Below are positions 30,115-39,157 of a DNA stretch of 56,930 nucleotides, piece after piece. Under the pieces are notes generated by a model. It was not told where the DNA came from. It did not search any database and saw only the letters and a program-made list of their open reading frames with translations. Within the stretch, counting starts at the first letter, position 1; every line of letters begins with the position of its first letter. Position numbers and translations under genes: made by a program. Source of the DNA: a virus; IMG/VR virus record IMGVR_UViG_3300034374_008818, positions 1 through 56,930 of that record; one strand, given 5' to 3'.

Positions 30115-32010
30115 GTGACTACATCTTACGACGTTGAAACAACAAGTTCAGGCTCAGGGATGCCTGGTCGTGATGCTGATGGATTACAAGCTTGGAATCC
30201 TTCTGTAGGTTTGTATCACAAGCCTGCAAAGAAAAAACGTGAAAGCTACGGCGGTGTTATTGCAGCGTTGCAAGATGAAATGGTACGTTCTGGTGCCATA
30301 GTAAAAGCATATCCCGAAAACTTTGCTGGAATCATTGCAGCAATTCAAGATTTAACGGCATCTGAATATAGACCAGGTTCAGATACTGGAGAGAAGCCTC
30401 CTGGTGGAGAAGTTATTATTGACCCAAATACAGGGTTACCAATTTGGATTGAAGGTGATACACAGAATGGACAATTATGGTTTGATACACGTCAAGGACG
30501 TCTGTTTGTTTGGGTAGACGACGATTGGTATCAAACAAACGGTGCTGATGGTATTCCTATTGTTACTGATAGTTCTGTACCACCTGATTTAGAGAATGTA
30601 ATTCCAGGTCAATTCTGGTGGGATAAAGCAGGTCAAATCTTATACATCTTTGATGGCACATATATGCTTCCCAATGGGAGCACAACAACTGACCCAAATG
30701 CAGGCGGTAGTCCCATCTGGAGACTAGTTAACGACGCAAGTTCAGAAGGCTCAATGCAGACAACATTAACGCTGCCCCTTACTGTAATGGGTCCTCGTGT
30801 CACAGCGTTAGAAGATTACGAGTATCTACCTAATATTGATTTAAGTCCTACTGATGACGGTACACTTCCGATGTCAGTACAGAAAGACTACAACGAATGG
30901 ATATTTAATGCTCTTATTAGCCTTAACAACGGTCTTGAAGAATTTCAGTCAGTCATTGTTGGTGAAACACCTCCAGCTACAGATGACCCCGACAATCCGA
31001 TTGCAGCAGGACAACTGTGGTATGACACAGAAGCTCTTGAACTCAGCATCTGGTATGTAAACCCCGATGGCGATGGACAGTGGGTACCAACCGGTATTGC
31101 CCATACATACGATGCAGATTTAGATGTCATTCGTGCTTCAGTTGCAGCAGAATCACGACAACGTAATTTTGAAATTCATAGTATAAATGAGCGTTTAAAT
31201 AATATTGACATTACCGATGCCGAAGAGATTACAGAAATCAATAACCGATTGAATGAGCTTCAAGCTGAAGTTAATGCAATCCCAACCGTTGATTTAGACC
31301 CTTATGTCAGGCAAGTAACGTTTGACAATACTCAGTTAGACATCTATGCAAAGCTTGCAGCATTAGTTAACAAGCCTGCTGAATACACCCAAGCAATGGC
31401 TGATGTAACTGAACGTCAACTGCAAGCAGCAATTGACACTAAAGCAACGATTGATGCATTGGCTGCCGTAGAAGCATCTATTCCAAACGTAAGCAGCTAC
31501 ACTACTCAAGCTGATATTGATGCATCAATCAGTCAATTAAGTACTGACTTCTTACCTAGAACTGGTGGTACCCTTTCTGGAAGTTTTATTGTAGAAAAGA
31601 CAGATGTCGCTTTACCAGGTTTTGATTTCTCTAATGCTTTTTGGTATGGCAAAGATGCATTCAAGTTTGCAGCAAATGGAGGTAATAGTGACTACAGCAC
31701 CTTTGGTGTTACAGAAAAGCCTTGGGAATATGCTTGGAACTTTAGCAGTAAAGAAGACTTCTGCTGGATTTACAATGACACAAACAAAGTGTTTAGTATT
31801 ACCAAAGAAGGTCCTGCTTGCTCTACATTAGTACTTGGTGATTTTACCGATAATACAAATAACGGTCGGGTCATTCATAATAAAATAGATGTGAAGGAAC
31901 GACTAAATACTTATAAAACTGCATTTGAGCAAATGCGTCAAGGCGTAGCAAATGCAACAGACTTTGATTCACTCAGGGCAAACATCCTTTCAGCATTAGC
32001 AATCGTTTGA
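30115..32010 (+). CDS. Tail fibre / virion adhesin (631 aa)
   Basis: GTG start (VTTSYDVETTSSGSG). Three copies of a short beta module occur: GQLWFDTRQGRLFVWVDDDW (about 119), GQFWWDKAGQILYIFDG (about 165), GQLWYDTEALELSIWYV (about 301). A coiled coil follows (residues 340-400) and then a fibre repeat RTGGTLSGSF near 485. The C-terminal domain carries WYGKDAFKFAANGG and ends in a helix FEQMRQGVANATDFDSL. Likely a trimeric fibre; the same module recurs in the next two genes. Confidence 0.75.
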   Translation: MTTSYDVETTSSGSGMPGRDADGLQAWNPSVGLYHKPAKKKRESYGGVIAALQDEMVRSGAIVKAYPENFAGIIAAIQDLTASEYRPGSDTGEKPPGGEVIIDPNTGLPIWIEGDTQNGQLWFDTRQGRLFVWVDDDWYQTNGADGIPIVTDSSVPPDLENVIPGQFWWDKAGQILYIFDGTYMLPNGSTTTDPNAGGSPIWRLVNDASSEGSMQTTLTLPLTVMGPRVTALEDYEYLPNIDLSPTDDGTLPMSVQKDYNEWIFNALISLNNGLEEFQSVIVGETPPATDDPDNPIAAGQLWYDTEALELSIWYVNPDGDGQWVPTGIAHTYDADLDVIRASVAAESRQRNFEIHSINERLNNIDITDAEEITEINNRLNELQAEVNAIPTVDLDPYVRQVTFDNTQLDIYAKLAALVNKPAEYTQAMADVTERQLQAAIDTKATIDALAAVEASIPNVSSYTTQADIDASISQLSTDFLPRTGGTLSGSFIVEKTDVALPGFDFSNAFWYGKDAFKFAANGGNSDYSTFGVTEKPWEYAWNFSSKEDFCWIYNDTNKVFSITKEGPACSTLVLGDFTDNTNNGRVIHNKIDVKERLNTYKTAFEQMRQGVANATDFDSLRANILSALAIV

Positions 32011-32014
32011 TATT

Positions 32015-32797
32015 ATGGCCGCTTTTAATTTTCCAGACCCTACAGTACAACAGACAGTTGTTAATCCTATTACGGGGAGTACCTATCAGTGGAAAGAACC
32101 ACCTGGCAAATGGGTATTAACAGTAAGCGTTCGTGATGTAAGTGACATTATCTGGGAGGGAGACAATCCACCTATCCCTATTGGTGATTACAAGCTGTGG
32201 TACAGCACCGACACTCTTGAGCTTTACTTCTATTACTGTGATGCTAACGGCGTCTGTGCTTGGGTACCTACATCAGTGCCTATTCAGGTGCTTGAAGACC
32301 TTAATGCGTTTGCTGCTCAAGCTAAAATAGATATTGACCAGCTTCAGTACAAACAACAGATTCTTCAGAATGCGGTAGACCAGATTTACCTTGATTCACA
32401 GACAGGTGCTGGCAACCGTCCGCCTGTTTTTAGTGATACAGAACCTACCGTACATCCAGACTTTACGGCTCCTGATAATAATCTCCTGGCTGGTGATGTA
32501 TGGTTTGATACAACTGATCTTGAGCAGTTAATTCAATATATTTATGACGGAACACAATGGCTATTAGCAGGTAATTACGTCAATTCGCTTGCAGAGCAAG
32601 ACAATCCTAAAGGCAAGAGAGTTGCAACTGTATCTACCAGTCGTTCAATGATGAGCGGTATGCGTCAGGCAATCCTCGGAGCAACAGACTTTGAAGACTT
32701 GAAGTCAAGGTTGCTTGCCAAATTAGAAGAGATGGAAAACAGCAGTGAGTTTTCTGAAGACCCTACAACATTTGATATACCTGATTCAAATTACTAA
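32015..32797 (+). CDS. Tail fibre-associated protein (260 aa)
   Basis: Starts MAAFNFPDPTVQQTVVNP. Two copies of the GDxLWFDT-type module (GDYKLWYSTDTLELYFYY and GDVWFDTTDLEQLIQYIYDG) flank a coiled-coil stretch. The C-terminus SMMSGMRQAILGATDFEDLK resembles the end of the preceding fibre (RQGVANATDFDSLRANI). The shared ends suggest a common attachment or trimer cap. Confidence 0.7.
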   Translation: MAAFNFPDPTVQQTVVNPITGSTYQWKEPPGKWVLTVSVRDVSDIIWEGDNPPIPIGDYKLWYSTDTLELYFYYCDANGVCAWVPTSVPIQVLEDLNAFAAQAKIDIDQLQYKQQILQNAVDQIYLDSQTGAGNRPPVFSDTEPTVHPDFTAPDNNLLAGDVWFDTTDLEQLIQYIYDGTQWLLAGNYVNSLAEQDNPKGKRVATVSTSRSMMSGMRQAILGATDFEDLKSRLLAKLEEMENSSEFSEDPTTFDIPDSNY

Positions 32798-32827
32798 AAT
32801 AGTAATAGGCATTTTATAGCACAGGAT

Positions 32828-33886
32828 ATGGCAGCCGTATTCCCACTAGACACTACTAAACCGTGGACTTTTAATGGCGTCACCTACGAGTATGATGCCG
32901 CTGAAGACCGCTGGTTTGTTGTTAGTACAACAGCAACTGATAGTATTCTTGAAGATATCTCTGATACTAGAAGTCAGATTGATGTACTTGATACAATCAT
33001 TGACCAAGAGATTGAGAACCGAACAGCTTTATTAGATGTTGCTGCTTCTAAAAACAATCAGCAAGACGCTTCGATTAATGAGCTTGATGCCAGGCTTGAT
33101 GCTTTAGCAGCATCAACAGGCAAACTAGAATTTAAAGGTCGCTACAACTACGTTCTAAAGAAGACGACAGAAGCTTGTACAGCAGCATACGCTCAATGCT
33201 TGTTAGAAGCAGGTGGTGATGTCCCTGCAATGTCTGAGTGCAATCGGCTGAAAGACCTATGCGATGCCGCTATCAGTGATCCTTACCCTGCTGGTTCATT
33301 TACTAGCAAAGGCACTACAAACGTTATTGCTGACATTGAAGAGTTTTTAATTACAACAGTCGATGCTGATGGTCAAACAATTGACTGGCTTAATACAGCA
33401 GAAGAAGGCGACTATCTAGAATTCTTCGATAGTACTGATGGTGATACTGCTTTATTTGAAATAGTTGACGAACCCACTACCGCTAATACAGAGCAGACTA
33501 TTCGGGTCAAGTTCATTAGTCAGACAGGGCAAGGAGACGGAAACTTTAATTTACAGCAGTCATATGATATTCGAGTTTTCAAAATAGCTCAAGGCATTGA
33601 CTTATTAGAAGCAGATGCGAGGTATGTAGCCAAGCCATACGTTGTCTATTTTGAAGACAGTACTGCTGATATTACGCCAGTACATTCTTCCGGTGAATTA
33701 CGCAATGGAGAACTCTGGTTTGATACCAGTAGCCTTGAGATGTTTGTTTGGAATAACAACGCTTGGGTTGCCGTATCGCCTCCTCCTTCACAAAATATAG
33801 TTTTCAATTCATTAGAAGCTAAGGTTAATTCTTACGAAAGTAAAATAGCAGCTCTAGAGGCTCGCATTGCTGCTCTCGAAAGTTAA
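32828..33886 (+). CDS. Tail fibre-associated protein (352 aa)
   Basis: Starts MAAVFPLDTTKPWTFNGVTY. Coiled coil at residues 40-95, a beta domain with a Cys-containing helix (EACTAAYAQCLLEAGGD), one copy of GELWFDTSSLEMFVWNNNAW near residue 295, and a terminal coiled coil KIAALEARIAALES. TAAAATA precedes it (32795). Part of the fibre series. Confidence 0.7.
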   Translation: MAAVFPLDTTKPWTFNGVTYEYDAAEDRWFVVSTTATDSILEDISDTRSQIDVLDTIIDQEIENRTALLDVAASKNNQQDASINELDARLDALAASTGKLEFKGRYNYVLKKTTEACTAAYAQCLLEAGGDVPAMSECNRLKDLCDAAISDPYPAGSFTSKGTTNVIADIEEFLITTVDADGQTIDWLNTAEEGDYLEFFDSTDGDTALFEIVDEPTTANTEQTIRVKFISQTGQGDGNFNLQQSYDIRVFKIAQGIDLLEADARYVAKPYVVYFEDSTADITPVHSSGELRNGELWFDTSSLEMFVWNNNAWVAVSPPPSQNIVFNSLEAKVNSYESKIAALEARIAALES

Positions 33887-33923
33887 TAAAGTACAATGGA
33901 AAGGAAGGCATCGTATTAATTAA

Positions 33924-34445
33924 ATGCCAATCTTAAAAGTACGAGGATTACATTCAGCAGATACTGCATCCCAATACTCATCCGATGAGACCGGGACAGT
34001 TGATGATACCTTCCTGTTCCCCAAGTGGTGGGACAAGAAGGCTAATAATGTTGAGTACATCCGTGTGTTCAAACTACATATGACCCGTGCTTGTGATGAT
34101 ATTGATGTCATCATTCCAGCAAGTTCTGATGTAGAAATCCGTGGTGAGTACGACGGTAACGTTGGTTTTCGTATTGATTACCACCGTGGTGTCAAACGGA
34201 TGGCACTCACGGCACACGATTCAACAACCGTTGATGCCGAATACATCTTCCCAACTCGCCCTAACCAAGCACCTACATATAAAGAGTATGGCGCAGGACC
34301 TGTTGTTTGCTTTAGTGCAAGTCCAACTGGATCTTGGGCAACGTTTGTATTCGAACATCGCCCTAATTTAGACCTCGGTGGTTATGAACTAGCCGATGGG
34401 TTTTATGACCTCAATCTTGAAAACGACCTCTACGACCTGAACTAA
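33924..34445 (+). CDS. Beta-rich fibre/virion protein (173 aa)
   Basis: MPILKVRGLHSADTASQY; all-beta composition with Asp- and aromatic-rich segments (VEIRGEYDGNVGFRIDYHRG), ending in repeats of YDLN (FYDLNLENDLYDLN). No known family. Two nt from the next fibre gene, so it is probably an accessory piece or cap. Confidence 0.65.
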   Translation: MPILKVRGLHSADTASQYSSDETGTVDDTFLFPKWWDKKANNVEYIRVFKLHMTRACDDIDVIIPASSDVEIRGEYDGNVGFRIDYHRGVKRMALTAHDSTTVDAEYIFPTRPNQAPTYKEYGAGPVVCFSASPTGSWATFVFEHRPNLDLGGYELADGFYDLNLENDLYDLN

Positions 34446-34447
34446 TT

Positions 34448-36031
34448 ATGGCTGACCAACTGAAATTACGTGGTGGCCCAACCGCTGAAGCCGAGGTATT
34501 TGTCGGAGCTGAGCGGGAGGTCACTGTAGATACTGGACTTAACGCTCTACGTATCCACGATGGTGTAACCCCCGGTGGGCACCTCGTTGAACTTGCTACG
34601 TCTGCTGCTAATAGCCGTAGTGTCATTGCTGTTGATGCAACCACTGCTCGTGAAGCACTGCGTATAGCACTTGAAGCTGCTATCGCTACAGCTGAAGCCA
34701 ACCGTGCTGCTGCTGTTACCGCAGTTGAGACTGGCTACCAAGATGGTGATACCGCTACTCTTGCATCGGCCAACAGCTACACAGATACCGCAATCAGCGA
34801 TTTACTTGGCGGTTCACCTGACCTGCTGAATACTCTTAATGAGTTAGCTGCAGCTATTGGTGATGACGCTGATTTTATTACGACGATTAATGCTTCTATC
34901 GCTGCTGTACAGGCAGATGTAGACGCAAATGAAACAGCAGCTGCTACCGAGAGAGCAAACCTCCTGGCAACCCTTCAAGCAGTTATTGATGCTATTCAAG
35001 CCGATGTAGATGCTAACGAAGCTGCAGCGCTTGCTGCGCGTAATGCCATTCAAGCTGATGTTGATGCTAACGAAGCAGCAGCTACTACTGCTATTGCTAC
35101 TGGTGATGCCGCCACTCTTGCCAGTGCTAATGCCTATACCGATACCAGCATCAGCAACTTGACGAACGGTACTGACGCTGCTCTTGATACGCTCAAGGAG
35201 ATTGGTGATGCGCTTGCTGCTGGTGACCAAAGTGTCACTGATGCACTGACCACAAGCATTACGACTGAAAGCACCACCCGTGCTGCGGCTGATACTGCAC
35301 TGTCAGGTCGCTTGGATGTACTTGAAGCTGACCCGACGACACAAACACTGCTTGATGCAGAAGTCACAGCACGTGCTGATGCAATTACAGCTGAAGCAGC
35401 TGCTCGTGTTGCAGCTATTTCCGCTGAGGAAACTGCAAGAATCGCAGGTGATGCTACTGAAGCCGCTGCTCGCAGTGCTGCAATTACAACAGAAGAGACC
35501 GCAAGGATTGCCGCTGATGCAGCTAGTCTTGCTTCCGCCAATAGCTACACTGACACACAAGTAGCGACAGGTGATGCCACTGTTACCAACGCAATGACAG
35601 CATTGGTGACAACTGAAGCCGCAACACGCGGTGCAGCTGATAGCGCCTTAAGTGCCCGCATTGATGTACTTGAAGCTGACCCTACTACTGCAACCGCATT
35701 GGCTGCAGCTGTTGCTGGTGTGCAAGCTGACGTTAATCAGAATGAAGCCGATAGTGATGCCGCTATTGCTGCAGAAGAAGCTCGTGCTTTAACTGCAGAA
35801 GCTTCTATCACAACGTCATTAACTGCATTAGTGACCTCCGAAGAGACTCGTGCGTTAGCAGCAGAAGCTGTACTTACTTCAGCAATTACTGCTGAAGAAA
35901 CGCGGGCAACTGCAGCAGAAGCTTTTATTACTACAGCACAAGCTGCTGAAGAAGCTGCACGTAACCAACTGAACCTTCACGCCGGTCTAGCGTTTGGTCA
36001 ACTCTATGTTGGTGATTTAGTTGTGGCTTGA
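34448..36031 (+). CDS. Coiled-coil tail fibre (527 aa)
   Basis: The N-terminal domain (KLRGGPTAEAEVFVGAERE, TVDTGLNALRIHDGVTPGG) is the attachment domain seen at the start of many phage fibres and tropism proteins. Residues 60-500 are long Ala/Thr-rich coiled coil with AIQADVDANEAAA units and fibre repeats DTLKEIGDALAAGD. It ends in a short helix GLAFGQLYVGDLVVA. High Ala and repeated codons make this region prone to recombination with the next gene. Confidence 0.8.
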   Translation: MADQLKLRGGPTAEAEVFVGAEREVTVDTGLNALRIHDGVTPGGHLVELATSAANSRSVIAVDATTAREALRIALEAAIATAEANRAAAVTAVETGYQDGDTATLASANSYTDTAISDLLGGSPDLLNTLNELAAAIGDDADFITTINASIAAVQADVDANETAAATERANLLATLQAVIDAIQADVDANEAAALAARNAIQADVDANEAAATTAIATGDAATLASANAYTDTSISNLTNGTDAALDTLKEIGDALAAGDQSVTDALTTSITTESTTRAAADTALSGRLDVLEADPTTQTLLDAEVTARADAITAEAAARVAAISAEETARIAGDATEAAARSAAITTEETARIAADAASLASANSYTDTQVATGDATVTNAMTALVTTEAATRGAADSALSARIDVLEADPTTATALAAAVAGVQADVNQNEADSDAAIAAEEARALTAEASITTSLTALVTSEETRALAAEAVLTSAITAEETRATAAEAFITTAQAAEEAARNQLNLHAGLAFGQLYVGDLVVA

Positions 36032-36086
36032 TAGCTACAACTATTGTTAAAATTGAACTAGACAATTATTCTGCATTGTTATTAAG

Positions 36087-37763
36087 ATGACTACTGTAAG
36101 CTCACTGGGAGTTGATCAGCTAAGCCTGCGTGGGTCGGGTACTGATTACAACATTCTTTCCCGTTTCTTCGCAACCAAAGCCCAAGCCGATGCTGCCCTT
36201 GCAGACAGTAGCTGGGTTCCTACCGCTGGTAAAACCAACGGTTGTATTACTGGCGACCAAGGCATTCTTGTTTATGATTTTGGCACGTCTGCTCTGGTCG
36301 TTGCTGACGCTGCTACTCGTTCTTACGTCGATACTGAAGTAGCCGCTGCAGTCGCCGCTCTTGTTGATAGCGCACCTGGCACCCTTGATACTCTCAATGA
36401 GCTTGCAGCTGCCATCAATGATGACGCTAATGCTTTTACCACTCTGCAGACTGCTATTGCAGCAGTGCAAACTGACGTTGACCAAAACGAAAGCGATGCT
36501 GATGCTGCTATTGCTGCAGTCCAAGCAGATGTTGACCAGAATGAAAGTGACGCTGATGCAGCCATCGCTGCTGTTCAAGCCGATGTAGACCAGAACGAAG
36601 CAGACGCCGACGCTGCCATTGCAGCAGAGAACGCAGCAATGCTCGCTGCCGTCGCTGTTGTTCAAGCAGATGTCGATCAAAACGAAGCTGACGCTGATGC
36701 TGCAATCGCAGCAGAAAACGCAGCTATGTTGGCTGCTGTTGCCGTTGTCCAGGCTGATATAGACGCTAACGAAACTGCTGCTAACGCTGCCATCGCTGCT
36801 GTTCAAGCAGACGTAGACCAAAATGAAGCTGATGCTGATGCAGCTATTGCAGCTGTTCAAGCTGATGTAGACCAGAATGAAGCCGACGCTGATGCAGCAA
36901 TCGCTCTGAAGGCAGATATCGATAGCCCCACCTTCACCGGTACTCCTGCTGCTCCTACCGCTGGCGCTGGTACTAACACCACTCAACTGGCTACTACTGC
37001 ATTCGTTACCGCCGCTGTTGCTGCTTTAGTTGACGGTGCACCTGGTGCAATCGATACCCTCAACGAACTGGCTGCTGCTCTCGGTGACAACGCCAACTTC
37101 TCTACCACCATCACCAACAGCATCGCTGCTGTTCAATCTGATGTTGACCAAAACGAAGTTGACGGTGACGCTGCTGACAGTGCACTCTCTGGTCGCCTCG
37201 ATGTGCTTGAAGCAGATGCAACTACTGCCGCAGCTGTTGCAGCAGTCCAAGCTGATGTTGACCAAAACGAGGCTGACGCTGACGCTGCTATTGCACTGAA
37301 AGCTGACATTGCTTCTCCTGCTCTGACCGGTACTCCAACTGCTCCTACTGCAGCAGCTGATACCAACACTACGCAGATTGCTACGACTGCCTACGTTCAG
37401 ACTGAAGTGTCTGACCTTATTGGTGATGCTCCTGTAAGCCTCAACACTCTGGGCAAGATTGCTGATTCGCTGAACGACGACATTAACGGTCTCACTAACG
37501 TCACCACCCTGGTGAACGCTAACGAAACTCACGTTGATAACCTTGCAACTCTGACTGGTGTTGCTAAAGACAGTGTCAACCTCGGCACTTTCACCGGCTC
37601 CACGATTACCGACAGCGTTGCTATTAAGGTTGCATTGCAAGAGCTGGAGACGGAAGTTGAAACGAAGATTGCTGCAGAAACCCTGACGCTTACCGCATTC
37701 CAAACGGTGGTTGCTGCTTCTTCTGACTTTGCTGATTTCCAGTCCCGCGTTGCTGCTCTCTGA
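36087..37763 (+). CDS. Repetitive coiled-coil tail fibre (558 aa)
   Basis: It opens MTTVSSLGVDQLSLRGSG. About nine near-identical units VQADVDQNEADADAAIA lie between residues 130 and 400. They are interspersed with fibre-2-type repeats (GTPAAPTAGAGTNTTQLATT, AFV, DTLNELAAALGDNANF). The C-terminal part carries LTGVAKDSVNLGTFTGSTIT. It should form a long trimeric shaft. DNA-level repetition offers a route for length variation by slippage. Ends 20 nt before a terminator. Confidence 0.8.
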   Translation: MTTVSSLGVDQLSLRGSGTDYNILSRFFATKAQADAALADSSWVPTAGKTNGCITGDQGILVYDFGTSALVVADAATRSYVDTEVAAAVAALVDSAPGTLDTLNELAAAINDDANAFTTLQTAIAAVQTDVDQNESDADAAIAAVQADVDQNESDADAAIAAVQADVDQNEADADAAIAAENAAMLAAVAVVQADVDQNEADADAAIAAENAAMLAAVAVVQADIDANETAANAAIAAVQADVDQNEADADAAIAAVQADVDQNEADADAAIALKADIDSPTFTGTPAAPTAGAGTNTTQLATTAFVTAAVAALVDGAPGAIDTLNELAAALGDNANFSTTITNSIAAVQSDVDQNEVDGDAADSALSGRLDVLEADATTAAAVAAVQADVDQNEADADAAIALKADIASPALTGTPTAPTAAADTNTTQIATTAYVQTEVSDLIGDAPVSLNTLGKIADSLNDDINGLTNVTTLVNANETHVDNLATLTGVAKDSVNLGTFTGSTITDSVAIKVALQELETEVETKIAAETLTLTAFQTVVAASSDFADFQSRVAAL

Positions 37764-37779
37764 TAACCAACTAACAATC

Positions 37780-37807
37780 AAGCCTCTCTAACGAGGGGCT
37801 TTTTTAA
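37780..37807 (+). terminator. Terminator of the fibre operon, UAAC loop
   Basis: Stem AGCCTCTC/GAGGGGCT with loop TAAC is followed by TTTTTT. The loop is the same UAAC found in the left-end hairpins, here on the other strand. Confidence 0.85.
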
Positions 37808-37842
37808 TGGAATAAAATAGTAGTAATACAAGTTATAGTCAA

Positions 37843-38016
37843 ATGGCTTTTCAGTTCATACCTCCTTTTGAAGAAGGCGATAAGCAAACTAACCCAGAGA
37901 CACAAGTCGAGTATATCTTTACTGGGGGTGCTTGGCGTCCGTTAGGTCCTAAGATTAATGAAAGTGGAGATAAAAATATAAATCTCCAAAAAACAATTAC
38001 CGTTGATACTCGATGA
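37843..38016 (+). CDS. Small virion-region protein (57 aa)
   Basis: A 58-codon frame opens MAFQFIPPFEEGDKQTN; residues 20-35 (TQVEYIFTGGAWRPLG) look like one strand pair of the fibre WxP modules. TAAAATA lies 24 nt upstream. Its stop overlaps the next ATG (ATGA). Likely a small structural piece; unrecognised. Confidence 0.6.
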   Translation: MAFQFIPPFEEGDKQTNPETQVEYIFTGGAWRPLGPKINESGDKNINLQKTITVDTR

Positions 38017-38219
38017 GAAAAGAACGCTTTCTGCTATGGATGCTTGCGGGCATATTTACGTTTCAAGCAGGGATGTTTGGAGTAGGTGTATACTTTTGTT
38101 CAATCAATGGTGGACTCAAAGCGTGTCCAAGCATTGGTCAAAGATATGAGCAAACATTCAACGTGATGATCGCCACTACATTAGCATTGTTAACAGGACA
38201 AGTTATAAAGGAGAAATGA
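38013..38219 (+). CDS. Small membrane protein (68 aa), holin-like
   Basis: Two predicted membrane segments: LWMLAGIFTFQAGMFGVGVY and VMIATTLALLTGQVI, with Lys-rich ends (MRKER, KEK). The topology fits a class II holin, but the gene lies in the fibre region and not beside the endolysin. A second holin-like pair is at 49.5-50.1 kb. Overlaps both neighbours by 4 nt. Confidence 0.6.
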   Translation: MRKERFLLWMLAGIFTFQAGMFGVGVYFCSINGGLKACPSIGQRYEQTFNVMIATTLALLTGQVIKEK

Positions 38220-38476
38220 TGTTTGATGCAACTGACTTTGAAATCCCTTTAGAAAAACAGCTACGACTGCGCATCATTAATGAAGAAATTGATGCGTGCA
38301 CTGACATTGAAGCCTTGCGAGAAAACTTAAAGCAATGCGTTAAAAGTCTTCAAACCTATCAGCATTTATTGAATGAAACGCTCAAGAAACAGTTGCAACA
38401 TAACCGTAATCAATTACAAGATAAAATATTAAAAGAGATCAATATTATCATTGATGGCAACAAAAGCAGCTCCTAA
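38216..38476 (+). CDS. Small coiled-coil protein (86 aa)
   Basis: It starts MMFDATDFEIPLEKQ and is almost entirely helical and charged (LRENLKQCVKSLQTYQHLLN). The end overlaps the next ORF by 23 nt. Situated right after a membrane protein, it may be a partner such as an antiholin or spanin-like rod, but no signal peptide is present. Unrecognised. Confidence 0.6.
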   Translation: MMFDATDFEIPLEKQLRLRIINEEIDACTDIEALRENLKQCVKSLQTYQHLLNETLKKQLQHNRNQLQDKILKEINIIIDGNKSSS

Positions 38477-38585
38477 AGAAAAATTTGATCGGATTTACTA
38501 CGTATGGAATCCTGTTCAATACGCAGGACCCAAAACAAGTGTTCTAGACACCATCTTGAAACCTAAGCCAAAGGAGAATAACTGA
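38454..38585 (+). CDS. Small basic protein (43 aa)
   Basis: A 44-codon frame opens MATKAAPKEKFDRIYYVW and ends KPKPKENN. It overlaps the previous gene (23 nt) and the next start (TGATG, one base), a packing typical of real genes here. Its RIYYVWNPVQYAGPKTSVLD resembles RVYVYLNPDPFLGPYTQRLS at the start of the next protein, so it may be a partial paralogue. Confidence 0.55.
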   Translation: MATKAAPKEKFDRIYYVWNPVQYAGPKTSVLDTILKPKPKENN

Positions 38586-39151
38586 TGCCTGTTAATGGTG
38601 AGCTTACAAACAAATTCAATAGGGTTTACGTTTATCTAAACCCTGACCCTTTCTTAGGACCTTACACGCAAAGGCTTAGTAACCTTATTCCAGTAACTGA
38701 CCTTGGTGGTGATATTGATAACCTTTATGCAATCCCACCAATTGTCAGTACCGAATCTTCAACAACAGCTCACCTTACATTTAGCATTGATGCAATTCCT
38801 AAAACAATTTGGGATAGCGAAGGCGCCTTCACACAAAAGCAGCTTGCAGACAATTACATTCAATACGCTCCCTTTAAGTCAGAGCGTGCCATTAGGAATG
38901 TAAGCAGCATTACAAGTGTTGCTCCAGTCTCATCAAACCAAAGTGGTAGAGACGCAATCGTATGGTTTGATATTACAAATCTACCCAATATTGATGATGC
39001 TCGTAGCAAGCAAAAAATGCGAGTAGTTTTAAACCTTTCGTATAATAGTAGAAGCATCACAGCTATTACTGCCTCTGCTCCTCTGGAAGCAATAACAACA
39101 GGTAATGTAGCTAATGTTTCTTTCGATATGACATCGTTACCTCCAGCATAA
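38585..39151 (+). CDS. Fibre-region beta protein (188 aa)
   Basis: It opens MPVNGELTNKFNRVYVYLNP. Beta/Ser-rich, with ITSVAPVSSNQSGRDAIVWF and a C-terminal NVANVSFDMTSLPP. The N-terminus resembles the tiny upstream ORF. Probably a virion protein of the adhesion apparatus; family unknown. Confidence 0.65.
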   Translation: MPVNGELTNKFNRVYVYLNPDPFLGPYTQRLSNLIPVTDLGGDIDNLYAIPPIVSTESSTTAHLTFSIDAIPKTIWDSEGAFTQKQLADNYIQYAPFKSERAIRNVSSITSVAPVSSNQSGRDAIVWFDITNLPNIDDARSKQKMRVVLNLSYNSRSITAITASAPLEAITTGNVANVSFDMTSLPPA

Positions 39152-39157
39152 AAGACT

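Noticed and set aside
36120-36986. 288-aa minus-strand ORF opposite the repetitive fibre
   Set aside because: Antisense of repeated Ala/Asp codons gives a Ser/Cys-rich low-complexity frame; shadow of the fibre gene.
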